This document shows, piece after piece, positions 43,182 to 52,782 of a stretch of 64,000 nt of DNA (position 1 is the first letter of the stretch; each line of letters opens with the position of its first letter). Made by a program: the position numbers and the translations under genes. The notes beneath the pieces were generated by a model. It did not search any database and was not told where the DNA came from. It worked only from the letters and a program-made list of their open reading frames with translations. The stretch comes from an uncultured Bacillota bacterium. GTDB taxonomy: Bacteria; Bacillota_I; Bacilli_A; RF39; UBA660. Where the stretch lies: positions 22,797 to 86,796 of the forward strand of contig CAMUZJ010000001.1 of assembly GCA_947165195.1 (NCBI GenBank), written 5' to 3'.

Positions 43182-44686
43182 TGAAAGTAAAAAACTATTT
43201 TCTAATAACCTTACTTTTAAGTACTGTTTTTACGACAGGTTTTGCTAAAATATTACAAAGTCCACAAACAGTATATAGAGTTTATTTAAAAGGTGAATCA
43301 TTAGGATTAATATCTTCTAAAGTAGAATTAGAAAATTATATTGATAAAAAGGAAATAGAAATAAAAGAAAAATATGGAGTCGATAAAGTATATACTCCAA
43401 CTGACTTAGATATAATTAAAGAAATAACTTATTATGATGAAGTAATACCCGTAAATAAAATTTATAATAAAATTAAAGATATATCTCCTTTTACAATTAG
43501 TGGGTATCAAATAACTATAAAGGGAATAGATACTCAAGATATGGAAGGTAAGACTATTAAAGGGCAAAGTCAAAATATTTATGTTTTAGATAAAAAAGTA
43601 TTTATAGATTCTATTGATAATACTGTTAAAGCATTTATAAAAGAAGATGATTTTGATGCGTTTGCCAATAAAACACAAGCAGAAATTATAGATACTGGTA
43701 CATTAATTGAAAATATATATATTGAAAATAAGATAACTATAAAAAAGGCGAATGTTCCTGTTAATGAGACAATATATCTAGATAAAGAAACACTAAGTCA
43801 ATATTTATTATTTGGTACGACAAGTCCACAACAGACATATACGGTACAAGCAGGAGATACCATAGAAGATGTAGCGTTTAACAATAAAATATCAACAGAA
43901 GAATTTTTAATTGCCAATCCTAATTTAACAAGTTCTAAGAGTTTGTTATATTCTGGACAACAAGTAACACTAGGAATATTAAAACCACAAATCAATATTA
44001 TTGAAGAAGATCATGTAGTAAAGAATGAAGAAGAGAATTATACGACAGTAACAGAAGAAGACCCTAATCAATATACTACGTATTCCCAAGTAAAACAGGC
44101 AGGAGTAAAAGGAGAAAACCGAGTAACTCAAAAGATTCAAAAAGTAAATGGTGAAACAATAAGAATAGCTAAAGTAGCTTCAGAGACAATTAGAGAACCT
44201 GTCCAAGAAATTATTGTAAAGGGTACAAAACCAGTAGGATATCAAGGGTATGGTAATGTCGTTCCTACAAGAGGAGAGTTTGGATGGCCGGCAACTTGTT
44301 CTACAATATCTAGTGGATTTGGTTGGCGCTGGGGAACATTACATGATGGTATTGATATTGCTGGATGTGGATATGGCTCTAATATCTTCGCAGCTCAATC
44401 TGGTACAGTAGTAGTATCCGCTAAGAAACCAGGGTATTATCCAGGAGGGTATGGAGATAATGGAGAATATATTATTATTGATCACCATAATGGATATTAC
44501 ACAATCTATGCTCATATGTGTCCAGGATGTAGAGTAGTTAGTGCTGGTGATGAAGTACAAAAAGGACAAGTTATAGGTGCTATGGGTATGACAGGAGCAG
44601 CATCAGGACCACACTTACACTTTGGTATTTGGTATGGATATCCGTATTATGGAGGAAGAGCGTACAACGCTATGAATTTCTATTAA
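43181..44686 (+). CDS. Secreted LysM-G5-M23 cell wall endopeptidase
   Basis: 501 residues. An N-terminal hydrophobic signal/anchor is followed by an unassigned region, LysM (about 219-265, YTVQAGDTIEDVA), G5 (about 275-353) and the M23 domain (about 376-490) with zinc ligands in HDGIDIAG and the HLHFG motif intact. It should cut peptidoglycan cross-bridges. It lies between dnaB and walJ, where Bacillus has walR-walK-walH-walI. Confidence 0.9.
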   Translation: MKVKNYFLITLLLSTVFTTGFAKILQSPQTVYRVYLKGESLGLISSKVELENYIDKKEIEIKEKYGVDKVYTPTDLDIIKEITYYDEVIPVNKIYNKIKDISPFTISGYQITIKGIDTQDMEGKTIKGQSQNIYVLDKKVFIDSIDNTVKAFIKEDDFDAFANKTQAEIIDTGTLIENIYIENKITIKKANVPVNETIYLDKETLSQYLLFGTTSPQQTYTVQAGDTIEDVAFNNKISTEEFLIANPNLTSSKSLLYSGQQVTLGILKPQINIIEEDHVVKNEEENYTTVTEEDPNQYTTYSQVKQAGVKGENRVTQKIQKVNGETIRIAKVASETIREPVQEIIVKGTKPVGYQGYGNVVPTRGEFGWPATCSTISSGFGWRWGTLHDGIDIAGCGYGSNIFAAQSGTVVVSAKKPGYYPGGYGDNGEYIIIDHHNGYYTIYAHMCPGCRVVSAGDEVQKGQVIGAMGMTGAASGPHLHFGIWYGYPYYGGRAYNAMNFY

Positions 44687-44687
44687 A

Positions 44688-45443
44688 ATGAAAGTACAGA
44701 TGATATCAAGCGGCTCCAAAGGAAATTGTGCAGTAATATTAAGTGAAGATACTAATATCATAATAGATGCGGGAATTTCTTATCTAGCGCTAGAAAAAAA
44801 GTTAGAAGAGAATTCCCTTTCTTTTGATATGTTTGATGCTATATTAATTACACATTGCCATAAAGATCATACAAGTGGCCTTTCTTCTATTATTAAACAT
44901 TCCAAACTAAATGCATATATACCAGAAGCAATGTATGAAAGTTTAAGTACAATGATTCCATATACTAGATGTATCTTTATAGAAGATAAATTTCAAATTA
45001 ACTCTTTTGAAATAGAACTGATTCATACATCACATGATGCTCCATCTTCTGTTGGTTTTATTATAAAAAATACTAATAAGACTATGTGTTACGTTACAGA
45101 TACAGGATATATAAATAGAAAATTTCTAGCTAAAATGGTAGGGTTAGATTTATATGTAATAGAAAGTAATCATGATGAAATAATGTTAATGGATGGACCT
45201 TATCCTAGATTTTTAAAAGAAAGAGTCATTAGTGATAAAGGTCATCTATCCAATGCAACTACAGCCAAATATTTAAAAAAAATAATTGGTAAAAATACAA
45301 AAAATATAATATTGGCTCATTTAAGTCAAACAAACAATACAGAAGAATTGGCTTTAAAAACAGTAAGATTAGAAGTGCCGGATGAAAATATAAAAATAAT
45401 AATAGCAAAACAAGATGAAGTAGGCCCATTAATAGAGGTGTAA
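44688..45443 (+). CDS. walJ: WalJ/YycJ metallo-beta-lactamase-fold hydrolase
   Basis: 251 residues. The metal motif THCHKDHTSG, then TSHDA and a late His complete the MBL-fold site. YycJ family members are exonucleases linked to the WalRK operon and to mismatch repair. Here walR, walK, walH and walI are absent upstream. Starts 1 nt after the M23 gene. Confidence 0.9.
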   Translation: MKVQMISSGSKGNCAVILSEDTNIIIDAGISYLALEKKLEENSLSFDMFDAILITHCHKDHTSGLSSIIKHSKLNAYIPEAMYESLSTMIPYTRCIFIEDKFQINSFEIELIHTSHDAPSSVGFIIKNTNKTMCYVTDTGYINRKFLAKMVGLDLYVIESNHDEIMLMDGPYPRFLKERVISDKGHLSNATTAKYLKKIIGKNTKNIILAHLSQTNNTEELALKTVRLEVPDENIKIIIAKQDEVGPLIEV

Positions 45444-45444
45444 T

Positions 45445-45900
45445 ATGATAAAAATAATAACAGTGGGATCTATTAAAGAAAAATATTTGATAGATGCTAT
45501 AGAAGAATACAAAAAAAGATTAACTAGATATACTAATATAGAAATCATAGAAGTAAAAGATGAGGGATTGGTAGAACCTGAAAAAGCTATGAAATTAGAA
45601 GGGGAAAAAATAAAAAAACATATTTCTTCTAAAGATTACTTAATTACATTAGAGATAGAAGGAAAACAATTGAATTCTAAAGAGTTTTCAGAAAAAATAG
45701 AAAATGCTTTAATGGAAAACGGAAATATAGCATTTGTAATAGGTGGAAGTTACGGATTAAGTGAAGAGATTAAAGAGATGTCTAATTATAAATTATCTTT
45801 TTCTAAAATGACATTTCCTCATCAATTATTTAGAGTGATTTTACTAGAACAAATATATAGAGGATTTAAAATAAAAAATAATGAGAGTTATCATAAATAG
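45445..45900 (+). CDS. rlmH: 23S rRNA pseudouridine-1915 N3-methyltransferase RlmH
   Basis: 151 residues. SPOUT-class knot motif VIGGSYGLSEEIK, the SKMTFPHQLFRVILLEQIYR block and a YHK end identify RlmH. Follows walJ directly, as in Bacillus. Confidence 0.95.
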   Translation: MIKIITVGSIKEKYLIDAIEEYKKRLTRYTNIEIIEVKDEGLVEPEKAMKLEGEKIKKHISSKDYLITLEIEGKQLNSKEFSEKIENALMENGNIAFVIGGSYGLSEEIKEMSNYKLSFSKMTFPHQLFRVILLEQIYRGFKIKNNESYHK

Positions 45901-45911
45901 GAGTATGCAGT

Positions 45912-46574
45912 ATGATTGGTAATAAATGGGATGAATTATTAAGTGTTGAATATAATAAAGAGTATTTTAAGAATTTATTAGAGTTTTTAAAAGAAGAATA
46001 TAAAAATAAGACGGTCTATCCAAAACAAAATGAAGTATTTAACGCTTTTAGATATACCTCCTTCGATGATGTTAAAGTAGTAATTATTGGACAAGATCCA
46101 TATCATGGACCAAAGCAAGCAGAAGGATTATCCTTTTCTGTCAGTAATGATGTCTTAAAGCCACCATCACTAAAAAATATATTTAAAGAGCTAGAAAGTG
46201 ATTTAGGAATACCTTTTCCAGAATCTAACTCATTAAAACCTTGGGCTAGAGAAGGAGTACTATTATTAAATGCTGTATTAACGGTAGAAGAACATAATCC
46301 TACTTCTCATAAAGATAAGGGCTGGGAACAATTTACCGATAACGTAATAAAAATTATAAATCAAAAACAAACACCTGTAGTATTCATATTATGGGGAACA
46401 TTTGCTAGAAGTAAAAAAAATCTAATAACTAACCCAATCCATTATATTATTGAGTCTGCTCATCCTTCTCCATTTTCTGCATACAACGGCTTTTTTGGAA
46501 GTAAGCCTTTTTCTAAAACAAATGAATTTTTAAGGAAAAACAATATAAAAGAAATAAATTGGAGGATAGAATGA
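45912..46574 (+). CDS. ung: Uracil-DNA glycosylase, family 1
   Basis: 220 residues. Water-activating loop GQDPYHGPKQAEGLSFS and the HPSPFSA leucine-loop region are intact. Ends in TGA overlapping the next ATG. Confidence 0.96.
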   Translation: MIGNKWDELLSVEYNKEYFKNLLEFLKEEYKNKTVYPKQNEVFNAFRYTSFDDVKVVIIGQDPYHGPKQAEGLSFSVSNDVLKPPSLKNIFKELESDLGIPFPESNSLKPWAREGVLLLNAVLTVEEHNPTSHKDKGWEQFTDNVIKIINQKQTPVVFILWGTFARSKKNLITNPIHYIIESAHPSPFSAYNGFFGSKPFSKTNEFLRKNNIKEINWRIE

Positions 46575-47320
46575 TTAAAAAAATAGTAGAAAAGTTTTCA
46601 GATTTCTATATTATATTTTGCATATATGCCCTAATAGGATGGTTATATGAAGTCCTTTGGATGAGATTTGTAGTAGAACCTTTTGAATTTGTTAATAGAG
46701 GAGTATTATTTGGACCATTCCTACCAATATATGGATTTGGAATGTTGATACTATTTATACTTTTAGGAAAATTTATAAATAAAAAACATACCGTACAAAA
46801 TCCAATTTACTTATCAATATCTGTATTTACAATAATAACCTTTCTTTATATAACAATTATTGAACTTACAACTCCTAAAATATACCATGTAGATGAGTTC
46901 TTACATAATTATGGACTAGGACTTATAATCGTTAATATACTAGGAATAATAATAAGCAATATTATTGTTAAAAAGACTAAAAATAAAAAAATTAAAAATA
47001 TAGATACAACTATTGTCTTAACTTTTTTGCTAATTTGGATAATTACAACCTTAATAGAATATGTCTCTCATTACTTTATAGAAACATATTCGAATAAACT
47101 ACTTTGGGATTATACCTATGACTTTTTAAACATTAATAAAAGAGTAAACTGGGACGCTAGTAGAAATTTCGCAATAGGGGGAACATTCCTATTATACGTA
47201 ATTCAACCACTAGTAAATAAATTTTTAAAAAATACTAAATTTAATAAAAAAATATTCATAACACTTATTATAGGTATACCAATGATTATTGATTACATAA
47301 TAAATGTCATATTAAAATAA
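46571..47320 (+). CDS. Putative membrane protein, CmpB-type (PF06541) family
   Basis: 249 residues with six or seven TM segments. The family pattern GWLYEV ... NRGVLFGPFLPIYGFG is clear. These proteins are annotated as ABC-type transporter permeases, but no ABC ATPase is nearby and the function is unknown. ATG 46571 has GGAGG in front and overlaps ung by 4 nt. Confidence 0.8.
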   Translation: MIKKIVEKFSDFYIIFCIYALIGWLYEVLWMRFVVEPFEFVNRGVLFGPFLPIYGFGMLILFILLGKFINKKHTVQNPIYLSISVFTIITFLYITIIELTTPKIYHVDEFLHNYGLGLIIVNILGIIISNIIVKKTKNKKIKNIDTTIVLTFLLIWIITTLIEYVSHYFIETYSNKLLWDYTYDFLNINKRVNWDASRNFAIGGTFLLYVIQPLVNKFLKNTKFNKKIFITLIIGIPMIIDYIINVILK

Positions 47321-47376
47321 AAGACTCTATATAATCGAATCTAATTATTAGACTTTGATTACTAAGAGTCTTTTTT
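47318..47376. terminator. Bidirectional terminator between convergent genes
   Basis: AAGACTCT (47321-47328) pairs with AGAGTCTT (47365-47372), with T-runs on both outer sides; inner loop about 36 nt. It serves the membrane gene on the left and lemA on the right. Confidence 0.75.
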
Positions 47377-47905
47377 AATCCATTAATATTTCACACATTT
47401 CTCTATTTTCATCATTATAAAAATCTTTTTTCTTATAACGTTTAAAAATAGCAATCATCTTAGATGGAAAAGAAGATACTAATTGGTTAAAGATAACTAC
47501 ATTATCATTATAAAACTTAATAGAACCAATAATAGCCTCCTCATTATCATTAAGCTCATGAAGAATTCTATTTAAAGCTTCACTTTTATACAATTTTTCA
47601 TTTTCATCAAGTACTTTAAATAAATCTGTATAAGCTCTTTTTAAAGTATCATTTAATTGAAAATGATTTAAATTAGCCATAGGAACATCAATTAAATCTT
47701 CTAAGAAATGTTCTACCTTTACCTCTTTTGTTATAATAGGAGCAGTTCTTTCTAATAATTCTAACTTTTTTAATAATAAAATATCTAAATTACTTTCTGC
47801 TTCATCAATTTTTATAATAGCAAAATTAAATTTATTATTGTATATTGTTATAATTAAAAAGATAAAAGATATTACAACAATAATCGCAATAATTAACTCC
47901 AACAT
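47375..47905 (-). CDS. LemA-family membrane protein
   Basis: 176 residues: an N-terminal TM helix (about 3-22) and a helical domain with the LemA pattern AESNLDILLLKKLELLER and FYNDNVVIFNQLVSSFPSK. Function is poorly known. It runs against the local direction of replication, with the PBP gene. Confidence 0.8.
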   Translation of the reverse strand: MLELIIAIIVVISFIFLIITIYNNKFNFAIIKIDEAESNLDILLLKKLELLERTAPIITKEVKVEHFLEDLIDVPMANLNHFQLNDTLKRAYTDLFKVLDENEKLYKSEALNRILHELNDNEEAIIGSIKFYNDNVVIFNQLVSSFPSKMIAIFKRYKKKDFYNDENREMCEILMD

Positions 47906-47974
47906 ATTATCCCTCCAATACTAATCCAATTATATCAAATTTCTGAATTATTGTATATTGGATAATAGAAATAA

Positions 47975-49945
47975 TTAAGAAGCATAATTATCAGTATTAA
48001 TTTCATCAAATGTTTGAAAAGCATTAGTAGGTTCTGTTCCTTTAATAAAATACATGAACTTCTTTTTTTCTGCTGTCTCATCTACAGGATTACCAGAAAT
48101 AGGATCTACTAATACTACCGTTACATTTTTAGGCATTGTATACCAAGAGTCAATATCTTTTTTATCTTTTTCATAATATTCTACTGATTCATACCATATA
48201 TTTTGAGCATACTTGTATTCCGTTGTCTTTAATGCTTGATTATCATCATATCCTACCCATACTGCACAAACAATATCCTTATTAAAGCCAATATCCCAAT
48301 TATCTGAATTAGTTGTACCACTTTTTAAGGCATATTTATGAGTTAATTTAGGTGCTAAGCTAATAGCAGTAGGATAATTATAATCAATATAATCTGGATC
48401 ATAGGTAGCAGTTAACATATTATTTAAAATAAAAGTAAGACTAGAATTAAGTACAGGTTCTTTTTCCTCTTTATTTTGATATAAAATAGTTCCTTTAGAA
48501 TCTACTACCTTTTCAATAAAATGTGGTTTTACCTTATATCCTTCATTTGCGAAAGCAGAATAACCAGCAGCCATTTCTAAAATACTTATTTCATTAGTAC
48601 CTAAAGGAAGAGATGGAATATCTTCTAATTTTGAAGTAATACCAACACGACGAGCAACATTAATTAGGGCATCACTTCCTAAAAATAGATGAGTTTTTAC
48701 AGCATAAATATTTTCTGAATAAGCAATAGCAGTTGCCATAGAAATAGGTTTATTACCATACACATCATTATAATTTTTAGGAGAATAACTATCTTTGCTT
48801 GAAGTATTAAAAGTAGTTTTTTCACTAGTAAAAGTAGAACTAGAAGTAAATCCGTTTTCTAAAGCAGCGTAATATAAATAAGGTTTCATAGTAGAACCTA
48901 CTTGTCTTTTTGATTTTGTTGCTCGATTATAAGAAGATTCTAAATAATTTTTTCCTCCAATAAGAGCAATTATTCCACCAGTATTGGGATTCATCATAAC
49001 AACAGATGTTTGAATGGAAGAGTCTTCCGGTAAAGTGTTTTTTACTGTGTTTTCTAAATTCTTTTGCATCTCTATATCTAAGTTTGTATATATTTTTAAT
49101 TCATTAATATCAGTATAACTACTAGGAATATTACTTAAAGAATCTAATTCATCTAATACAGCATCTTGATAATACATAAGAGAGTTTATTCTTTCTTGAT
49201 CTTCTGCTTTAGTAAATACTAATTCTTCTTGATATGCTTTATCTAATTCTTCCTCTGTAATAATATTATTATCTTTTAAAGCAGTTAAGACTGTTAATTG
49301 CCTTTTTTTAGCTAATTCATAATTAATTAAAGGAGAATAATTAGAAGGAGATTTAGGAATCCCAGTTAAAATAGATGCCTCAGCTAAACTTAAATCTTTA
49401 GGTTCCTTATTAAAATAATATTTACTGGCATTTCCAATTCCATATTGTCCATGCCCATAATTGATAGTATTTAAATAACCCTCTAATATCTCATCTTTAC
49501 TATAATTAGACTCTATTCTAATCGTATACCATGCTTCATCCCATTTTCTTTTCCAAGTTTTATCAAAACTTAAAAATAAATTTTTAGCATATTGTTGAGT
49601 AATTGTAGAAGCTCCTTGTTTAGCAGAATGATTCGTAATATTTACATAAGATGCTTTTAATATTCGAAAAATATCAAATCCATAATGTTTATAAAAGTTT
49701 TTATCTTCTGTATAAATAGTACAATTAATTAAATCTTTAGAAATATTTTCAAGAGAAGTCCACTCCTTAGATTGACTTCCTTCAAAGAAAACATCATTAT
49801 TAGAATCATATAATATAAGATTATTTGCATTATTAATTTGTAATTTAGGAGCTGTTTTTACATAAATGATTACACCAATAGAACTAAGAATTAAGATAAA
49901 TACATTAAACAATATAAATTTATAAAAAAAAGATTTTTTTTTCAT
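47975..49945 (-). CDS. Class A penicillin-binding protein (PBP1A type)
   Basis: 656 residues. N-terminal TM anchor, glycosyltransferase GT51 (about 50-230) with TEDKNFYKHYG and GASTITQQYAKNLF, and a transpeptidase domain with the SxxK box GSTMK, YSEN (SxN) and KSGT (KTG-like). It polymerises and cross-links peptidoglycan. ATG 49945 has GAGGTTGATAG upstream; the frame runs on to 50005. It and lemA are the only minus-strand genes in the right half. Confidence 0.93.
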   Translation of the reverse strand: MKKKSFFYKFILFNVFILILSSIGVIIYVKTAPKLQINNANNLILYDSNNDVFFEGSQSKEWTSLENISKDLINCTIYTEDKNFYKHYGFDIFRILKASYVNITNHSAKQGASTITQQYAKNLFLSFDKTWKRKWDEAWYTIRIESNYSKDEILEGYLNTINYGHGQYGIGNASKYYFNKEPKDLSLAEASILTGIPKSPSNYSPLINYELAKKRQLTVLTALKDNNIITEEELDKAYQEELVFTKAEDQERINSLMYYQDAVLDELDSLSNIPSSYTDINELKIYTNLDIEMQKNLENTVKNTLPEDSSIQTSVVMMNPNTGGIIALIGGKNYLESSYNRATKSKRQVGSTMKPYLYYAALENGFTSSSTFTSEKTTFNTSSKDSYSPKNYNDVYGNKPISMATAIAYSENIYAVKTHLFLGSDALINVARRVGITSKLEDIPSLPLGTNEISILEMAAGYSAFANEGYKVKPHFIEKVVDSKGTILYQNKEEKEPVLNSSLTFILNNMLTATYDPDYIDYNYPTAISLAPKLTHKYALKSGTTNSDNWDIGFNKDIVCAVWVGYDDNQALKTTEYKYAQNIWYESVEYYEKDKKDIDSWYTMPKNVTVVLVDPISGNPVDETAEKKKFMYFIKGTEPTNAFQTFDEINTDNYAS

Positions 49946-50010
49946 TCTATCAACCTCAAAAATAGTATGGAATATAAATAAAAAAATATGTATTAAAATA
50001 TTCATGATTG

Positions 50011-50019
50011 TGTTATAAT
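50011..50019 (+). promoter_or_regulatory. Extended -10 promoter of the DUF1934-argS pair
   Basis: TGTTATAAT, perfect, 34 nt before the DUF1934 ATG in the divergent interval with the PBP gene. Confidence 0.6.
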
Positions 50020-50052
50020 GTATACTAAGTTTTTTTAGTGAGGGGTGATACT

Positions 50053-50412
50053 ATGAAAAAAACAATTAAAGTAACGACAATTAATGATGAACAAACAATT
50101 GAATTTATAACTAATGCAATATATAATGATAACTATACAGAAGTTAAGTATCTAGAAGAAGATAAATTAAAAACTAAAGTTACTTATCATTTTAAAGACC
50201 ATATATTTAATAGGAATAATAAAGAGCTTTCTTTGGAATATAAATGGATAGAAAAAGAAAAAACTTCTGGACAAATTTTTGTAAAAGACATAGATAAATC
50301 ATTAGATGTAGAAATTTATACAAATAAACTAGTATCACAGAATGGAAATATAGAAGTAGAGTTTTTTATAGAAAAGCAAAAAATAATTTATAAAATAGAG
50401 GTGTTATCATGA
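50053..50412 (+). CDS. DUF1934 protein (YwiB-like)
   Basis: 119 residues with a predicted all-beta pattern (TYHFKDHIF, LSLEYKW, VEIYTNKLV). DUF1934/YwiB lies directly before argS in Bacillus, as here. Function unknown. ATG 50053 follows GAGGGGTG; the end overlaps argS by 4 nt. Confidence 0.8.
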   Translation: MKKTIKVTTINDEQTIEFITNAIYNDNYTEVKYLEEDKLKTKVTYHFKDHIFNRNNKELSLEYKWIEKEKTSGQIFVKDIDKSLDVEIYTNKLVSQNGNIEVEFFIEKQKIIYKIEVLS

Positions 50413-52157
50413 GCATAATAAAAAAAATAAATGAAGAATTAAAAACAATTTTTTATCAAGCAGGTTATGAAGTAGATAGTATTCATTTATTACCATCTAA
50501 TCGAAAAGATTTAGGAGACTTTCAAATTAATGAAGCTTTTTCTTTAGCAAAAAAATATGGTAAAAATCCTAGAGAAATAGCAGAGAATATTGTAAAAGAA
50601 TTAGAAAAAGATAATAAATTTACAAATATTAATATTGCAGGAGCGGGATTTATAAATATAACGCTAACTGAAGATTACTTAGTAAAACAATTAAATGAAA
50701 TTACAAGTGATATTAATAAAAATATAGATAGACCCGAACCTAAAAAGATAATAATAGATTTTGGAGGAGCAAATGTATCCAAATCTTTGCATGTTGGGCA
50801 TTTAAGAAGTGCTATATTAGGAGAAGGATTAAAAAAATTAGGTAGACTTATGGGTTATACTGTATTAGGGGATGCCCATTTGGGAGATTATGGTAGACCT
50901 TTAGGATTAGTAGAATTAGAAATTAAAAAAATGTACCCAAATTTAGCTTATTTTGATGAGAATTATGTAGGGGATTATACAGAAATACAATTACCTATTA
51001 CCAATGAAGATTTAGAAAAAATTTATCCAATAGCTTCAAAAAAAGCAAAAGAAGATGAAAATTACTTGGAAGAAGCAAGAGTAATTACTACTAAAATTCA
51101 AAATAAAACTAAAGGTTACTATGAATTATGGAAAAAAATAGTAGATATTTCTAAAAAAGATATAAAAAGCGTATATGATAGTCTAAATGTTCATTATGAT
51201 TTATGGCTAGGAGAAAGTGATTCTGTAGAATATATTGATGAACTTACTAGTATATTAGAGTCTAAAAATCTATTAAAAGATAGCGAAAATGCTAAAATTA
51301 TAGAACTAGAAGAAGAAAACGATAAAGCACCAATGCCACCTCTTTTATTTATAAAATCGAATGGTTCTATATCTTATGAGACAACTGATTTAGCAACCAT
51401 TCTACAAAGAAAAAAAGAATTTTCTCCAGATGAAATATGGTACTGCGTAGATGGAAGACAAAAATTACATTTTGAGCAAGTTTTTAGAGCAGCAAGAAAA
51501 GCTAACATAGTCGAAGAACAAGATAAACTAGAATTCATTGGTTTTGGAACAATGAACGGAAAAGATGGAAAACCATTTAAAACAAGAGATGGTGGGGTAA
51601 TGACTCTTAAATCTTTAATAGAATTAGTAGAAGAAGAAACCTATAAAAGAATAGTTATTGCGATAGATGATGAAGAAGAAAAGAAAAATATAGCAAGTAA
51701 AGTAGCAATTGCTTGTTTAAAGTATTCAGATTTTATACCATATAGAGAAACAGACTATATCTTTGAAATAGAAAAATTTGCTGATTTAGAAGGAAAAACA
51801 GGTTCTTATATTTTATATTCTACCATCAGAATGAATTCATTATTAAAAAAATCAGAAGGAATAAAAAAAGAAAAAATACATAGTCTAACAACAACAGAAG
51901 AAAAAGAAATAGCGTTAACCATATTAAACTTACCAACTATTTTGACAAAAGCTTTAGAAATAAAATCTTTAAATGAAATAACAGAATACTTATATAAATT
52001 GACATCGCAATATAACAAATTTTATTCTGAAAACAAGGTATTAGTAGAAGAAAATGAAAAAATACGTGAATCATGGTTAGTACTTACAAAATTAGTTTAT
52101 GACATAAATTGTCTTCTATTGGACACTTTAGGCATAGAAGTACCTGAAAAGATGTAA
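50409..52157 (+). CDS. argS: Arginyl-tRNA synthetase
   Basis: 582 residues. N-terminal Arg-S additional domain, HIGH motif as HVGH in ANVSKSLHVGHLRSA, the YETTDLATI block, and the degenerate KMSKS loop (GKPFKTRDGG), which is normal for ArgS. C-terminal anticodon-binding helices follow. Confidence 0.96.
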   Translation: MSIIKKINEELKTIFYQAGYEVDSIHLLPSNRKDLGDFQINEAFSLAKKYGKNPREIAENIVKELEKDNKFTNINIAGAGFINITLTEDYLVKQLNEITSDINKNIDRPEPKKIIIDFGGANVSKSLHVGHLRSAILGEGLKKLGRLMGYTVLGDAHLGDYGRPLGLVELEIKKMYPNLAYFDENYVGDYTEIQLPITNEDLEKIYPIASKKAKEDENYLEEARVITTKIQNKTKGYYELWKKIVDISKKDIKSVYDSLNVHYDLWLGESDSVEYIDELTSILESKNLLKDSENAKIIELEEENDKAPMPPLLFIKSNGSISYETTDLATILQRKKEFSPDEIWYCVDGRQKLHFEQVFRAARKANIVEEQDKLEFIGFGTMNGKDGKPFKTRDGGVMTLKSLIELVEEETYKRIVIAIDDEEEKKNIASKVAIACLKYSDFIPYRETDYIFEIEKFADLEGKTGSYILYSTIRMNSLLKKSEGIKKEKIHSLTTTEEKEIALTILNLPTILTKALEIKSLNEITEYLYKLTSQYNKFYSENKVLVEENEKIRESWLVLTKLVYDINCLLLDTLGIEVPEKM

Positions 52158-52235
52158 AAAAGTGTTGTATTTAGCTATAAATTATGTTATAAGTTTAATG
52201 GTAAAATTTTTACTAACAAAAATAAAATAATAACA

Positions 52236-52241
52236 TATAAT
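52236..52241 (+). promoter_or_regulatory. Probable -10 of rpoE
   Basis: Perfect TATAAT 25 nt before the rpoE ATG; no clear -35. Confidence 0.4.
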
Positions 52242-52265
52242 GTTTTGATATAAGGAGGGCTTATT

Positions 52266-52718
52266 ATGAGTCTAAATAATATGACAAAAGATGAATTAGA
52301 ACTATTATCTAATAAAGATATTACAAGTTTAATATTAGAAGATAGTAGTGAATCCATTAATACAGCTGATTTATTTAAAAAAATAATTGAATTATTAGAA
52401 TTACCAGAAAGTACTTTTGAAGATAAAATAGCAGAGTATTACACAGCTTTATCAACAGATAAAAGATTTATTATGTTAAAAGATGGAACTTGGGATTTGA
52501 GAGCTAGACATACATCTGATAAAGTCGTTAAAGTTCCAGATGAAGAGGAAGAAGACGAAGAAGAGGAATTAACAGAAGAAGAAAAAGAAGAAGATGATGA
52601 TGAGCTAGAAGAAGATAGTTATGATGATACAGAAAGATCAGATTACGACGATGATGCCAATGAAGAATTAAAAGATCTTGTCATCTTAGATGAAGATGAA
52701 TTAGAACTAGAACAATAA
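52266..52718 (+). CDS. rpoE: RNA polymerase delta subunit
   Basis: 150 residues. N-terminal winged-helix (HARE-HTH) domain ending at FIMLKDGTWDLR, then a strongly acidic disordered tail (Glu/Asp-rich), the mark of delta. It helps recycle RNA polymerase. Not a sigma factor despite the symbol. GGAGG precedes the ATG. Confidence 0.95.
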   Translation: MSLNNMTKDELELLSNKDITSLILEDSSESINTADLFKKIIELLELPESTFEDKIAEYYTALSTDKRFIMLKDGTWDLRARHTSDKVVKVPDEEEEDEEEELTEEEKEEDDDELEEDSYDDTERSDYDDDANEELKDLVILDEDELELEQ

Positions 52719-52731
52719 TCTAGTTTTTTTC
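52705..52731 (+). terminator. rpoE terminator
   Basis: AACTAGA/TCTAGTT stem over the rpoE stop codon, then seven T. Confidence 0.8.
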
Positions 52732-52743
52732 TTCAAAGAAATG

Positions 52744-52752
52744 TGATATAAT
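52744..52752 (+). promoter_or_regulatory. Extended -10 promoter of prfA
   Basis: TGATATAAT, perfect TGnTATAAT, 31 nt before prfA. Confidence 0.6.
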
Positions 52753-52782
52753 ACGTATGAAAACCGAAAGGGGAGAATAAAT

